A stretch of 61,047 bases of DNA from Actinomycetota bacterium (GCA_012523095.1 JAAYJE010000140.1:1-61047), one strand, 5' to 3'. Positions 43,115 to 51,908 are shown, counted from the stretch's first letter. Numbers and translations are program-made. The notes: generated by a model not told the origin, from the sequence alone.

Positions 43115-43572
43115 CGTATCCCCTCTCTCGCAAGCGACTCTAGTTCGTGTTTGAACTCCTCCACACTCTCGAACTGACGGTAGACGGAGGCGAAACGGAC
43201 GTACGCGACCAAATCGACCCGCTGTAGACGTTCAAGAACCATCTCGCCCACCCGCTCGGACGAAACCTGGTAGGCCGCTTCCTCCCGGAGTTCTCGCTCG
43301 ATATCGGCCACGATCCCCTGCAGCCGTTCCACGGGGACACGGCGCTTGGCGCAGGCCCGTACCAGCCCTCGAAGCAGCTTGTCGGGATGGAATAGCTGGG
43401 TGCTGCCGTCCCGTTTCACGACGGTAATGGGAATCTCCTCGATCTTCTCGTAGGTAGTGAAACGCTGCGTGCATGCCATACACTCCCGGCGACGCCGGAT
43501 CGCTTCCTTGCCCTCCGTCTCCCGAGAATCGATCACCCGGCTGTCGGGAGAACCGCAGTATGGGCAGTTCAC
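43111..43572 (-). CDS. nrdR: NrdR ribonucleotide reductase repressor
   Basis: A 153-residue repressor that senses ATP/dATP and shuts off ribonucleotide reductase genes. The zinc ribbon is Cys3, Cys6, Cys31, Cys34 (NCPYCG, ECMACTQRFTTYE), followed by the ATP-cone (ITVVKRDGSTQLFHPDKLLR). The length matches the family. GTG 43572 is chosen because family members begin at this zinc ribbon and a G-rich ribosome site precedes it. Two NrdR boxes lie upstream, so it probably controls itself and nrdJ. Confidence 0.96.
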   Translation of the reverse strand: MNCPYCGSPDSRVIDSRETEGKEAIRRRRECMACTQRFTTYEKIEEIPITVVKRDGSTQLFHPDKLLRGLVRACAKRRVPVERLQGIVADIERELREEAAYQVSSERVGEMVLERLQRVDLVAYVRFASVYRQFESVEEFKHELESLAREGIR

Positions 43573-43665
43573 AAGACCCCCACCTTTCCTGGAACAGGAC
43601 CGCACTTCCATTACCAGCAGCGTACAAACACGACGACATGTGTGAATCGGCATCATAGTCGTCTG

Positions 43666-43681
43666 ATACCATATCTTGTGT
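43666..43681 (-). promoter_or_regulatory. NrdR box (distal 1 of 2)
   Basis: ATACCATATCTTGTGT matches the palindromic NrdR consensus acaCwAtATaTwGtgt at the central C, A, AT, T and G positions. Its centre is 31 bp from the second box, three helical turns, the arrangement typical of NrdR operators. It lies about 95-110 bases upstream of the nrdR start. Confidence 0.75.
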
Positions 43682-43696
43682 AGTGCGGATGCTAGC

Positions 43697-43712
43697 ACCC
43701 TATATATTGGAT
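43697..43712 (-). promoter_or_regulatory. NrdR box (2 of 2)
   Basis: ACCCTATATATTGGAT matches the NrdR consensus at nearly every core position (C-T-A-T-A-T-A-T-T-G). Together with the box at 43666 it forms the operator pair of the nrdR-nrdJ operon. It also lies in the divergent region shared with the response-regulator gene. Confidence 0.8.
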
Positions 43713-43780
43713 GTCAAAACCAATATTTGCGCTCTTTGCGCCGAATTCCCTCCTTCTCACACAATGGCGATGTACGCCGT

Positions 43781-43825
43781 GAGCGGTATCGGTCTGAGCG
43801 GCATCGGCCTGAGCGGTATAATCCA
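43781..43825 (+). repeat. three 15-bp direct repeats in the response-regulator promoter
   Basis: GAGCGGTATCGGTCT, GAGCGGCATCGGCCT and GAGCGGTATAATCCA lie head to tail at 43781, 43796 and 43811. The third copy contains the -10 element of the following gene. Direct repeats suit OmpR-type regulators, so this may be an autoregulatory operator. Confidence 0.75.
43817..43822 (+). promoter_or_regulatory. -10 element TATAAT for a probable leaderless transcript
   Basis: A perfect TATAAT ends 6 bases before the GTG at 43829, so transcription would begin at or next to the start codon. No ribosome site is present, consistent with a leaderless mRNA. No -35 hexamer is obvious; activation may rest on the repeats. 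Confidence 0.6.
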
Positions 43826-43828
43826 GGC

Positions 43829-44599
43829 GTGAAAGAGCGAGTGCTTGTCGTGGAAGACGATCCCTCTCTACGCGAGGTGATCCGCCTCGGTCTGGAGGGG
43901 GAGGATTACCGCGTCGTGACGGCTGAGGATGGGCCCTCCGCATTGATCGCGTTCGCCTCCGATCCGCCCGATCTGGTGCTGCTCGACGTGATGCTCCCCG
44001 GCCTGGACGGCTTCGCGGTGTGCCGAGAGCTACGTAAGATCTCTCTGGCACCGATCGTGATGCTGACGGCCCGCACGTCCACTCCCGATGTCGTCGAAGG
44101 ACTCGAGGCCGGTGCCGACGACTACGTGACCAAGCCCTTCGAGTTCCCCGAACTGATAGCCCGGTTGCGCTCCGTGCTCCGCCGTGCTTCCATCAGGGTC
44201 CCGATTGCCGGATCTGAGGTTCCTGGAGGGAGAGCCGGGGCAGCTGTAGGCGCGGATAGAGCGGCGGAGACGGTCTTCGCGACCTCCCCGACTGTGACCC
44301 TGGGCCCTCTCACGATCGACCCCGGCGCCTACGCGGTCCGCCGCGGCTCCGAGGATATCCCTCTGACGGTCACTGAGTTCCGCCTGCTCTACGAGCTGAC
44401 CCGCCATGTGGGGCAGGTGCTGACCCGTGACCAGTTGCTCGAACTGGTGTGGGGCTACTCCTATCTGGGCGACAGCCGGCTGGTCGACGTGCACGTGCAG
44501 CGGTTACGGGCTAAGATTGAAGAAGACCCGGCCCATCCCGCCCTCATTCTCACCGTCCGTGGGGTCGGCTATAAGGCCGACGATCGCGACGCGGGCTGA
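43829..44599 (+). CDS. OmpR-family response regulator
   Basis: A 256-residue two-component regulator. The receiver domain has Asp10/Asp11, phosphoacceptor Asp53 (VLLDVMLPGLDG), Thr80 and Lys102 (DDYVTKPFEFPEL). A Gly/Ala/Val linker (nt ~44195-44290) is longer than usual. The winged helix follows: TVTLGPLTIDPGAYAVRRG, LTVTEFRLLYELTRHVGQVL, RLVDVHVQRLRAKIEEDPAH, LTVRGVGYKAD. GTG 43829 starts the conserved VKERVLVVEDD and sits 6 bases after TATAAT. The stop overlaps the kinase start as TGATG. Confidence 0.95.
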   Translation: MKERVLVVEDDPSLREVIRLGLEGEDYRVVTAEDGPSALIAFASDPPDLVLLDVMLPGLDGFAVCRELRKISLAPIVMLTARTSTPDVVEGLEAGADDYVTKPFEFPELIARLRSVLRRASIRVPIAGSEVPGGRAGAAVGADRAAETVFATSPTVTLGPLTIDPGAYAVRRGSEDIPLTVTEFRLLYELTRHVGQVLTRDQLLELVWGYSYLGDSRLVDVHVQRLRAKIEEDPAHPALILTVRGVGYKADDRDAG

Positions 44600-46095
44600 T
44601 GTGCCCGCAGGTTCGACACCTGCCTCGCGCCCGTCGCTCGCTGTTGCGGCGAATCGCCTTCATCTTCGTCGTCGCCGTGGTGGTGACTGCTCTTGCGCTG
44701 GCCTTTTCGGCCTACTTCATCACGAAGAGCGCCCAGGACGAGCGCGCCTTGTCGGACGCGTTACGCCAGTCGAAGCAGAACCTCACAGTGGCCGACTCGA
44801 TGCTGCCGGAGCAGCCGGGACCTTCTGACTACACCGACCTGATGGCCGCTTTTCAAATCCGCGGAGATTTCGCTACTTATATGGAGGTGTACTCCGAGCC
44901 CAGGCCCTACGTCTCGGGAATCGACGTCACCAAGGCCCCGGTCACACCGGAGTTGGCTGCCAAGGTGGCGGAGGGCCGCATCGGATACCAGACCGTCACG
45001 GTGAAGGACGAGCGCACGATCATCGTGGGTTCAGAGCTGCGATCCGGCGGACTTACAGTCTACTTCTTCTATCCCCAAGGTACGCGTCTGGCGGACCTGG
45101 CCCGGCTGCGGAACGTCCTTGCCATCGGCGGGTCAATCCTGGCCGTTCTAGGCGCCATCGCCGGCTATCTACTCGCCCGCGCCGTGGTGAGACCCGTCCG
45201 GGAGGCCAGTAGGGCCGCAGCTCAGATGTCCCAGGGTAACCTGGATATCCGTCTGCCCGTAGGCTCGGATGAGTTCGGCGTTCTGGCGGCTTCGTTCAAC
45301 CAGATGGCGGAGAACCTGCAGGTGAAGATGGAGGACCTGGAGGCCGGCCGGGCGCGAGAGCGGCGCTTCGTAGGCGACGTGACCCATGAGCTGCGCACGC
45401 CGGTCTCGGCGTTGGTTGGTGAGGCGTCTTTGCTCAGGAGCAGACTGGAAGCCGACCCTTCTGCCTGTCCCGACGATGTAAGACGGCTCGCGACGATGAT
45501 CAACACCGATATCACACGCCTGCGCCAGCTGGTGGACGACCTTCTCGAGATCAGCCGTCTCGACGCGCGAGCCGTCGAGACACTCATCGAGCCCGTGGAT
45601 ATCGGTCTGTTCCTGACCCGATTGGTCCAAGCCCACGGTTGGGCTGAGACGGTCGAGGTCAGGATGACGCGCCTTCAAGGGCCGAGCAACGCCGCCCCGG
45701 GTGTACGGTCGGCCTCAGAGGGCGGATTCGTCGTCCCGGTGGACAGGCGCCGGTTGGAGCGCATCTTGGTCAACCTGGTGGAGAACGCGCTCCGGCACGG
45801 GGCAGCGCCGGTGAGGGTGGAAGCGCGCCGCGGCCCCGCCGCGGCGCCCGATGCCATCGAGACCGTCCAGATAGCGGTCACTGATCGCGGTCCGGGCATC
45901 CCCATCGAACACCTGCCCCATATCTTCGACCGCTTCTACAAGGCTGATCCAAGCCGCTCGTCCAGCCGGGGAAGCGGCCTGGGGCTTGCCATCGCCCGCG
46001 AGAACGCCCGTCTGCTGGGCGGGGACATCACCGGCGGCAACGTCCCGGGGGGAGGAGCCGGATTCGTCGTCACGCTTCCGGCGGGTAACCTGTAA
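44599..46095 (+). CDS. HAMP sensor histidine kinase
   Basis: A 498-residue membrane kinase partnering the preceding regulator. TM1 is about residues 18-40, followed by an extracytoplasmic sensor domain (about 41-172) and TM2 (about 173-195). HAMP comes next (RAVVRPVREASRAAAQMSQG), then HisKA with phospho-acceptor His263 (FVGDVTHELRTPVSAL). The HATPase domain has the N box NLVENALRHG, G1 DRGPGIP and G2 GSGLGLAI. The sensor domain has no family I can name, so the signal is unknown. The GerMN lipoprotein gene downstream may be a target. Confidence 0.95.
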   Translation: MCPQVRHLPRARRSLLRRIAFIFVVAVVVTALALAFSAYFITKSAQDERALSDALRQSKQNLTVADSMLPEQPGPSDYTDLMAAFQIRGDFATYMEVYSEPRPYVSGIDVTKAPVTPELAAKVAEGRIGYQTVTVKDERTIIVGSELRSGGLTVYFFYPQGTRLADLARLRNVLAIGGSILAVLGAIAGYLLARAVVRPVREASRAAAQMSQGNLDIRLPVGSDEFGVLAASFNQMAENLQVKMEDLEAGRARERRFVGDVTHELRTPVSALVGEASLLRSRLEADPSACPDDVRRLATMINTDITRLRQLVDDLLEISRLDARAVETLIEPVDIGLFLTRLVQAHGWAETVEVRMTRLQGPSNAAPGVRSASEGGFVVPVDRRRLERILVNLVENALRHGAAPVRVEARRGPAAAPDAIETVQIAVTDRGPGIPIEHLPHIFDRFYKADPSRSSSRGSGLGLAIARENARLLGGDITGGNVPGGGAGFVVTLPAGNL

Positions 46096-46184
46096 CACGA
46101 TCGTTACCCAAACGCATCAGGCCTGTTAAGTCCATGGTCGAACATAAGTATGGATGGGGTTCACCCTTGAAGGAGGAAGCGTTG

Positions 46185-47147
46185 ATGAGAAGCCGTTTGA
46201 CCGATTCACCTAGGCGGGCCCTGCCGACCGGCCTGATGACCCTCATGGTGATCGCCCTGCTGATGTTCACCGCCGGCTGTGGCAGCGGCAGCGATGTCGG
46301 CGACGGGGGCACGGTCAGCACCAGCACTACCGAGGTGCTCGAAGCCATCACTACCACGACCGAAGCTCCCGAAGAGACCACCACAACGACCTTGGCGTCC
46401 GACACGCCTGCGACCACCCTGCCTTCAGCAGACACGGTGGCGCTCAAAGTGTACTTCTCCAAAGACGAGATGGTCTGTGCCGCGAGCCGGGTCGTCCCCG
46501 AGACCCAGCAGGTGGGAGCCGCCGCGATGAGAGCCCTGCTCGATGGACCCACCGAGGTTGAGAAGACCGGGGGGATGGTCGGCAATATCCCGAAAGGCAC
46601 CACCTTTCTCGGTCTCACGATCGCCGACGGCATCGCTACGGTGGACCTCTCCAAGGAATACTCCTCGGGCGGAGGCAGTCTGTCCATGTTCATGCGCCTG
46701 GCCGAGGTGGTATTCACTCTGACCCAGTTCCCCACGGTGCAGGGCGTCGACTTCAAGCTCGACGGTGAGCCGATAGACGTCCTCGGCGGAGAAGGCATCA
46801 TCATCGACCATCCGATGACCCGGGCGGACTTCGAGGACCTGTCACCCGCGATCCTGGTCGAATCGCCCACCCTGGGTAATACGGTGGGTAGTCCCCTCCG
46901 CGTGACCGGCACCGCCAACGTCTTCGAGGCTGCGTTCAAGATCGAGATCGTCAACTGGGACGGCCTCATCATCGCCGAGAAGGTGGCGCACGCCACCTCG
47001 GGCACCGGCACTCGTGGCGAGTTCGACGAGACCGTCTCCTTCACCGTTGACAAACGAGGGCTCGGAGCCCTGATAGTCTCGTCAGAATCAGGGAAGGACG
47101 GCTCCCCTATCAACGTGATCGAGATACCTCTGCAACTGGCGCAGTAG
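46185..47147 (+). CDS. GerMN/Gmad2 domain lipoprotein
   Basis: A 320-residue lipoprotein: basic N-terminus, hydrophobic segment, lipobox FTAGC (Cys near residue 29), and a Thr/Glu-rich linker. A GerMN domain follows (VALKVYFSKDEMVCAASRVV, ADGIATVDLSKEYSSGGGSL), then a Gmad2 immunoglobulin-like domain (ILVESPTLGNTVGSPLRVTG, VNWDGLIIAEKVAHATSG). In Bacillus GerM is a sporulation/peptidoglycan protein; similar two-domain proteins occur in non-sporing actinobacteria next to histidine kinases (MtrB-LpqB style), which is the arrangement here. AAGGAGGA lies 8 bases before ATG 46185. Confidence 0.9.
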   Translation: MRSRLTDSPRRALPTGLMTLMVIALLMFTAGCGSGSDVGDGGTVSTSTTEVLEAITTTTEAPEETTTTTLASDTPATTLPSADTVALKVYFSKDEMVCAASRVVPETQQVGAAAMRALLDGPTEVEKTGGMVGNIPKGTTFLGLTIADGIATVDLSKEYSSGGGSLSMFMRLAEVVFTLTQFPTVQGVDFKLDGEPIDVLGGEGIIIDHPMTRADFEDLSPAILVESPTLGNTVGSPLRVTGTANVFEAAFKIEIVNWDGLIIAEKVAHATSGTGTRGEFDETVSFTVDKRGLGALIVSSESGKDGSPINVIEIPLQLAQ

Positions 47148-47177
47148 TCGGCACTGGAGCGGGCCCCTATCTTGCCC

Positions 47178-47229
47178 GAGCCGCCCACGGGGAGACCCCG
47201 GCCCGCCCCGGCCGGCCCCGGGGCGGCTC
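47178..47229. terminator. GC-rich inverted repeat between convergent genes
   Basis: GAGCCGCCC (47178-47186) pairs with GGGCGGCTC (47221-47229) around a C/G-rich loop with further pairing. It lies in the 85-base gap between the GerMN gene and the LuxR-type gene, where a bidirectional terminator is expected, but there is no T-run. Confidence 0.45.
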
Positions 47230-47232
47230 ATC

Positions 47233-50160
47233 TCATTTGCGGGAACCCCGCTTCATCGTCTCGGCAGCGACAAGACGCTGGTGGCTCTGGAAGACGAGCG
47301 TCGCCTGGAGGCGGCTGGCCACTCCCAGTTTGCGGAAGATGTGATTGGTGTGAGTCTTCACGGTCTTCTCCGTGATGAACAACTTGGCCCCTATCACCTT
47401 GTTGGGCATGCCCAGAGCGACCATCTTGAGGATATCGCGTTCGCGATCGGTCAGAGCTTCGATGCCCGCCACCACCGTCGGAGCCGGTTGCTCCGCACCC
47501 GCTCGGTCCGCAACCGCCGGTCTGTGCAGATCTCTGCGTCTTGGCGGTCCCAAAGGCACGTCGGTAGGATAGGTCCCACCCTCAGCCAATGCTTGAAAAT
47601 GGACTCTAAGACGATCGGGGATGAGCGGCACGATCTGCTGCCTGACGAACGAACCGGCTCCGAACCTGTCACACAAAGCGAGAATCGGGATTGCAACCCT
47701 GGCTTCTTGACAGAAGTAGTGGATATGCCCATGCTCATCAGCAATGCGCATCGACCCGGCGAGACAGCGAGCCGCCTCGTGCTCCCGTCCTGCGAGGGCG
47801 TACAACCAGCCCAGATAGAAGAGTGCGGGGACCAACGAGCCCTTCAGACCCCATTTACGACTGTGCCGGACCGCCTCTTCGAGAGTGGACTGTGCCTCCG
47901 TCCCCCTCCCGAGCAAGACGAGATCAGCCCCCGTGGCGCCGACGGCCAGCATGCGTTGAAACACGGCCAGCCGGTTCTCTTCGACGACCGCCAGTGCCGC
48001 CTGATGACGCCCCAAGGCGCGCTCCGCGTTGCCGGTGCGCCGGCACAGGTCGCCGAGCATCATCTCGACCCGGAACGTCTCTTCAGGGTCGCCCGCCTGG
48101 GCGACGAGGGTCTGAACCTCCACCATTCTCGCCACCGCGCCCCGATAGTCCCATCTACTCTCGGCCTGCATAGCTCGGCTGAGAAGACATGGTATCTCGA
48201 CCAAGGCGTGACCGCGGGCGCGTGGCAGACGCAGACACTTCTGAATCAGCTTGGCGGCTCTGTCGTAATCACCGGTGAGACACGAGAATACTGAGAGCCC
48301 GCTGAGCGCCATCGCGTGCGATAGAGTGCCCCTGCCGTTCTCGCCGGCCGGGATCCTTTCCGCCCAGAGCTTGGCCAAACGGTAGTGGCCTAGGCAGTAG
48401 AAGAGGCGGGCACGATGACCGTGGACACGCCATGACAAGGCCGGCCGGGATTCCGCGGGCGCGAAGGCCAAGGCTTTCTCCCATTTTTCGACCGCTTCGT
48501 CCCACCGGCCCAGTCCTACCAACAGGCCGCCTTCCGGTATCAGGATCTCCGCCTTCTCAAGCGCAGTCCCGGCCAGAGACCTGCACCGAGTCAACACGGC
48601 CAGCGCTTCCTCCCACAGCCCCCGGGTGTAGAGACAGAAGGCCAGGCTCAGCAAGACCGGCAACAGACCTTCCTTGTCACCCTGTGCGTTGATGATCTGC
48701 GCCGCACGTTCGTACAACGTGACGGCCCGCGCGTGCTCCGACCGCTCTTGCAGGATCCGCGCCTTGGCGGTCAACAACCAAGCGTGCGCTTGGTCATCGT
48801 CGGATACTTCATCCGGTATGAAACCCGCCCATTCCTCCCGCGTGCAGCGCGCAGTGCTATTCAATGAGGCCACAATGAGAGAACGTACGAGACGGGCCGC
48901 CTGCGCCAACCGACCGGCTCGAAGATAGAGCGATACCGCCTCCTCGGTGTCGCCGACACTCTCTAAGTGGGTCGCAGCGCGCTCAAGTAGACTTGCCTCG
49001 GAGTCGCCCTGGGTGACCCGCCGCTTGGCCAACCCTCGGATGAGCGGGTGGATGGTGTAGCTACGACGTCCCGATCGGCTGACCAAGAACCCTCTCGAGG
49101 CGCAGTCCTCCAAGGCCGCCTCCGTGCTCCCGACCGACTCGTGAAAGAAACCGTCGTCACGGGGGAACATGACCCGAGGGAGCAGCCCCGCGGTGAAAAG
49201 CGCTTGAGTGGTCTCCTGGTCAAGGCCGGAGAGGACGCCGTCCTCGACGTAGGCCCTCAGGTCGCGCCGTCGAAAGATCGCCTCCGAGATGTTCCTGCAG
49301 ACGGCACCGGGCGCCCCGGACCGCAGAAGCCCGCCCAGGAGCACGAGCGCCGCCGGCCAACCCTGAGTGACGCGCCAAAGCGCGCGCTTCTCTTCGGCTT
49401 GAAGCTCCACCTCACAGTTGTGTCGCGTCCAGGCGGCCACCTCACCTGGGGTCAGGCGCAAATGGCGAGCTCGAAGCTCCACAAGGCGTCCCCCCAGGCT
49501 GACCCTGTCCTGACGCAACGGAAGCGGACGGCGAGACGACACGACCATGGTCCATCCCGGCGGCAGTCCCCGGATGATGAACTCCAGCACCCTCACAACC
49601 TGGGGGGACGAGTCGACCAAGTGAAAGTCGTCGACGGCCACGAACACCTGCTCGCCCGAAAGATCGGATATGAAGTCGACAAGCCCGGCCGTGAGTTCAA
49701 GCACCGGTCCTTCGATGTCTCCAAGAACCTGCCGCTCCAAGGATGAGGCACCGCCGCCGTCAGGCGACTCCATCCCCAGACCGGCCATGAAGTAGCCGAG
49801 AAACCGTACGGGATCGCGATCACCCTCATCCAAGGAGACGTACATAGTGCGGCCGGCAGCGGACGAGAGCAGGTCGACGATGAAGGCCGTCTTCCCGTAC
49901 CCGGGCCCCGCGACCAGCTGGACCACACCTCCGTTGCGGACCGGCTCCAGCCGAGTACGCAGCCGCTCGCGGCTGTGGACAAAGCCCATGTGGGGCAGGC
50001 TGAGCTTCGCCGCCACAGCCCTTGTCCGCTGTTCGGAGACATCAAAGGGTTCTGTCACCGGTATCTCCCGCAGATTCCGGTTGAGAAGACGATCAGTGGA
50101 CACAGTTTCCATGGCGGAAGCCTTTGTGTCAACGCGAAGCAGGCCCTCAGGAGATTTCAT
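47233..50160 (-). CDS. MalT/LAL-type LuxR transcriptional regulator
   Basis: A 975-residue STAND regulator. The P-loop is LVAGPGYGKTAF (about residues 83-93), Walker B is VFVAVDDFHLVDSS, and winged-helix and TPR-like blocks follow (RAGRLAQAARLVRSL, LLSLAFCLYTRGLWEEALAV and others). The C-terminal LuxR helix-turn-helix is LTDRERDILKMVALGMPNKV, then EKTVKTHTNHIFRKLGV. Such proteins bind ATP and an inducer, oligomerise and activate promoters. ATG 50160 lacks a ribosome site; ATG 50112 is an alternative. No obvious target operon or inducer gene is adjacent. Confidence 0.93.
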   Translation of the reverse strand: MKSPEGLLRVDTKASAMETVSTDRLLNRNLREIPVTEPFDVSEQRTRAVAAKLSLPHMGFVHSRERLRTRLEPVRNGGVVQLVAGPGYGKTAFIVDLLSSAAGRTMYVSLDEGDRDPVRFLGYFMAGLGMESPDGGGASSLERQVLGDIEGPVLELTAGLVDFISDLSGEQVFVAVDDFHLVDSSPQVVRVLEFIIRGLPPGWTMVVSSRRPLPLRQDRVSLGGRLVELRARHLRLTPGEVAAWTRHNCEVELQAEEKRALWRVTQGWPAALVLLGGLLRSGAPGAVCRNISEAIFRRRDLRAYVEDGVLSGLDQETTQALFTAGLLPRVMFPRDDGFFHESVGSTEAALEDCASRGFLVSRSGRRSYTIHPLIRGLAKRRVTQGDSEASLLERAATHLESVGDTEEAVSLYLRAGRLAQAARLVRSLIVASLNSTARCTREEWAGFIPDEVSDDDQAHAWLLTAKARILQERSEHARAVTLYERAAQIINAQGDKEGLLPVLLSLAFCLYTRGLWEEALAVLTRCRSLAGTALEKAEILIPEGGLLVGLGRWDEAVEKWEKALAFAPAESRPALSWRVHGHRARLFYCLGHYRLAKLWAERIPAGENGRGTLSHAMALSGLSVFSCLTGDYDRAAKLIQKCLRLPRARGHALVEIPCLLSRAMQAESRWDYRGAVARMVEVQTLVAQAGDPEETFRVEMMLGDLCRRTGNAERALGRHQAALAVVEENRLAVFQRMLAVGATGADLVLLGRGTEAQSTLEEAVRHSRKWGLKGSLVPALFYLGWLYALAGREHEAARCLAGSMRIADEHGHIHYFCQEARVAIPILALCDRFGAGSFVRQQIVPLIPDRLRVHFQALAEGGTYPTDVPLGPPRRRDLHRPAVADRAGAEQPAPTVVAGIEALTDRERDILKMVALGMPNKVIGAKLFITEKTVKTHTNHIFRKLGVASRLQATLVFQSHQRLVAAETMKRGSRK

Positions 50161-50262
50161 CGGTTGATATCTGTCTGTCGAGGCATCCGGCGAAGCCGCC
50201 TGTGCAGCGAAGGTGACCGAGCCCGGCGCCCCTGCCGGACGCCGGGCTCGGTCACGGCGCGA

Positions 50263-50550
50263 CTACAGGTACTCCAGCCGTTTCGCGACCACCGATACCG
50301 CCCTGCGCTCCTCGCCGTCCTTCTCGTAGACGTCCTGCCGCAGCGAACCCTCGACGGCGATGCGGCGCCCCTTGCCGAGGTGATCTCCGGCGGCCTCAGC
50401 CTGGGAGTTCCAGGCTTTTATCCTGAAGAAGTCTGCCTCCTCGGCGTTCCTATCCACCGCCAAGATGAAGCTGGAGACCTTGGAGCCGCCGCTCACCTCC
50501 TTCACATCCACGTCGGTGGCCAGCCGTCCGATTAGGTGTACGCTGTTCAT
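50263..50550 (-). CDS. short single-stranded DNA-binding protein
   Basis: A 95-residue OB-fold SSB: MNSVHLIGRLATDVDVKEV, FILAVDRN, DFFRIKAWNSQAEAAGDHL, GKGRRIAVEGSLRQDVYE, VVAKRLEYL. It ends right after the OB-fold, with no Gly/Pro linker and no acidic DDDIPF tail, so it would not recruit repair partners as the housekeeping SSB does. That, and its location away from rpsF/rpsR, mark it as an accessory SSB (plasmid/competence type). AAGGAGGA lies about 5 bases before the ATG. Confidence 0.9.
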   Translation of the reverse strand: MNSVHLIGRLATDVDVKEVSGGSKVSSFILAVDRNAEEADFFRIKAWNSQAEAAGDHLGKGRRIAVEGSLRQDVYEKDGEERRAVSVVAKRLEYL

Positions 50551-50673
50551 TCCTTCCTCCTTTATGCTTCGTGATCACTCTGTGATGGCCCGGTGCCCGA
50601 TGGCGACTACGACCGGGGTGCAGGGTAGCAGCGCGTGATATGGGGAGGAATACAACTAAGGGTGGAGGTACGT

Positions 50674-51723
50674 GTGGACCCCGAGGTGACCAGCATCCTG
50701 AAGGACGCGGAAGAGGGCAGGCCCATCACTAGGTGGGAAGCGAAGCTTCTCCTGTCGCTGCCCGAGCGCTCACTGGGAGCGGCGCTGCTCCGCTCCGCAG
50801 CCAACTCGATATCGCGCAGGCGATTCGGCAACGCCGGGCTTCTCCTCGGCCAGATCGGGGTGGACATGGCGCCCTGTGACGGGGATTGCGCCTTCTGCTT
50901 CTTCGCGCGTTCTCACACCCGCGTAGAACCCTCGATCTTGTCCGCTGAGGAGGTCCTCGATCGCTGCCGGCGGTACCTGGCGGGAGGCGCCCAAGGCGTG
51001 TTTCTCATGACCATGCACCGGTTCGGCTTCGACTGGTTCTGCGATCTGTGCGAGCGACTGCGCGCCGCCATGCCGGCCGGTTTTGAGATTCTCGCCAACG
51101 TGGGAGATATCTCACTCATCCAACTCGCGGAGCTCCGAGAGGCCGGGGTGACGGGCGCCTATCACGTCTGCCGGCTACGAGAGGGGATCGACTCTCACAT
51201 GAAGCCGGAGTCGAGACGTCGGACCATAGAGCGTATCCTCGAAGCCGGCCTTGGCTGGTATACGATGTGCGAACCTGTAGGCCCTGAGCACACGCCGGAG
51301 GAGCTGGTCGAGCAGATATGGCTGGGCGTCGATCTCCCCTGCACACAACATGGGGCCATGCAGCGCTTCCCCGTACCCGGTTCGCCTCTTCACCGCCACG
51401 GTCGAGTCACGCTTGAGCGCCTCGCACAGATCGTGGCCGTCGTGGTCCTTGCGACGCTCGAAAACGCGGAGTTGAAGAGCGTGGCGGTCAACGTGTCCAA
51501 CTCGGTCGGCCTGTTCAGCGGGGCGAACGCCTTCTTTCCAGAAGCAGGTGAACCCGAGGCCGGGGAGGCGACCGCCGTCATGCAGACGGGCGAGGGCGGC
51601 TTCACCACTGCGCTGTGGCGACAAAGCAGCGAGATCACGACGGCGGATTGTCGGGGTATGTTGATGGAGGCGGGGTTCTCGCATCTCATGGACGCCCGAG
51701 GCGCCCCGGTGAGGGCACTGTAG
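50674..51723 (+). CDS. BioB-like radical SAM enzyme of unknown substrate
   Basis: About 349 residues. The SAM cluster is CDGDCAFC (CxxxCxxC) inside QIGVDMAPCDGDCAFCFFAR. The order of motifs (EEVLDRCRRYLAGGAQGVFL, AGVTGAYHVCRLREGIDSHM, GLGWYTMCEPVGPEHTPEEL) and the N-terminal helices resemble the BioB/HydE/PylB group. The biotin synthase 2Fe-2S ligand set is not evident, so I do not assign biotin synthesis. No partner genes adjoin; a zinc-ribbon gene lies 185 bases downstream. GTG 50674 has GGAGG 5 bases before it; GTG 50635 and 50662 are in frame. Confidence 0.8.
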   Translation: MDPEVTSILKDAEEGRPITRWEAKLLLSLPERSLGAALLRSAANSISRRRFGNAGLLLGQIGVDMAPCDGDCAFCFFARSHTRVEPSILSAEEVLDRCRRYLAGGAQGVFLMTMHRFGFDWFCDLCERLRAAMPAGFEILANVGDISLIQLAELREAGVTGAYHVCRLREGIDSHMKPESRRRTIERILEAGLGWYTMCEPVGPEHTPEELVEQIWLGVDLPCTQHGAMQRFPVPGSPLHRHGRVTLERLAQIVAVVVLATLENAELKSVAVNVSNSVGLFSGANAFFPEAGEPEAGEATAVMQTGEGGFTTALWRQSSEITTADCRGMLMEAGFSHLMDARGAPVRAL

Positions 51724-51908
51724 GGGACGTCACTGAGCCGCCCGGCGCCCAGTAGTACGGTCGCAACGACCGTAGGTACCCTCGTCGATCTTTTCCAGAG
51801 CCCTGTCCACCTGTGCCGGCAGTCGCTCGATATTCCCCTGGAGGGTGAGATCCAGTTCGCGGCAGATACCCGCTAAACCCTGGGGCCCCCGTCGCCGATA
51901 TCACAACC

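Noticed and set aside
40823-43760. Cobalamin riboswitch for the B12-dependent reductase
   Set aside because: No B12-box-like sequence or leader structure was found; the upstream region instead holds NrdR boxes.
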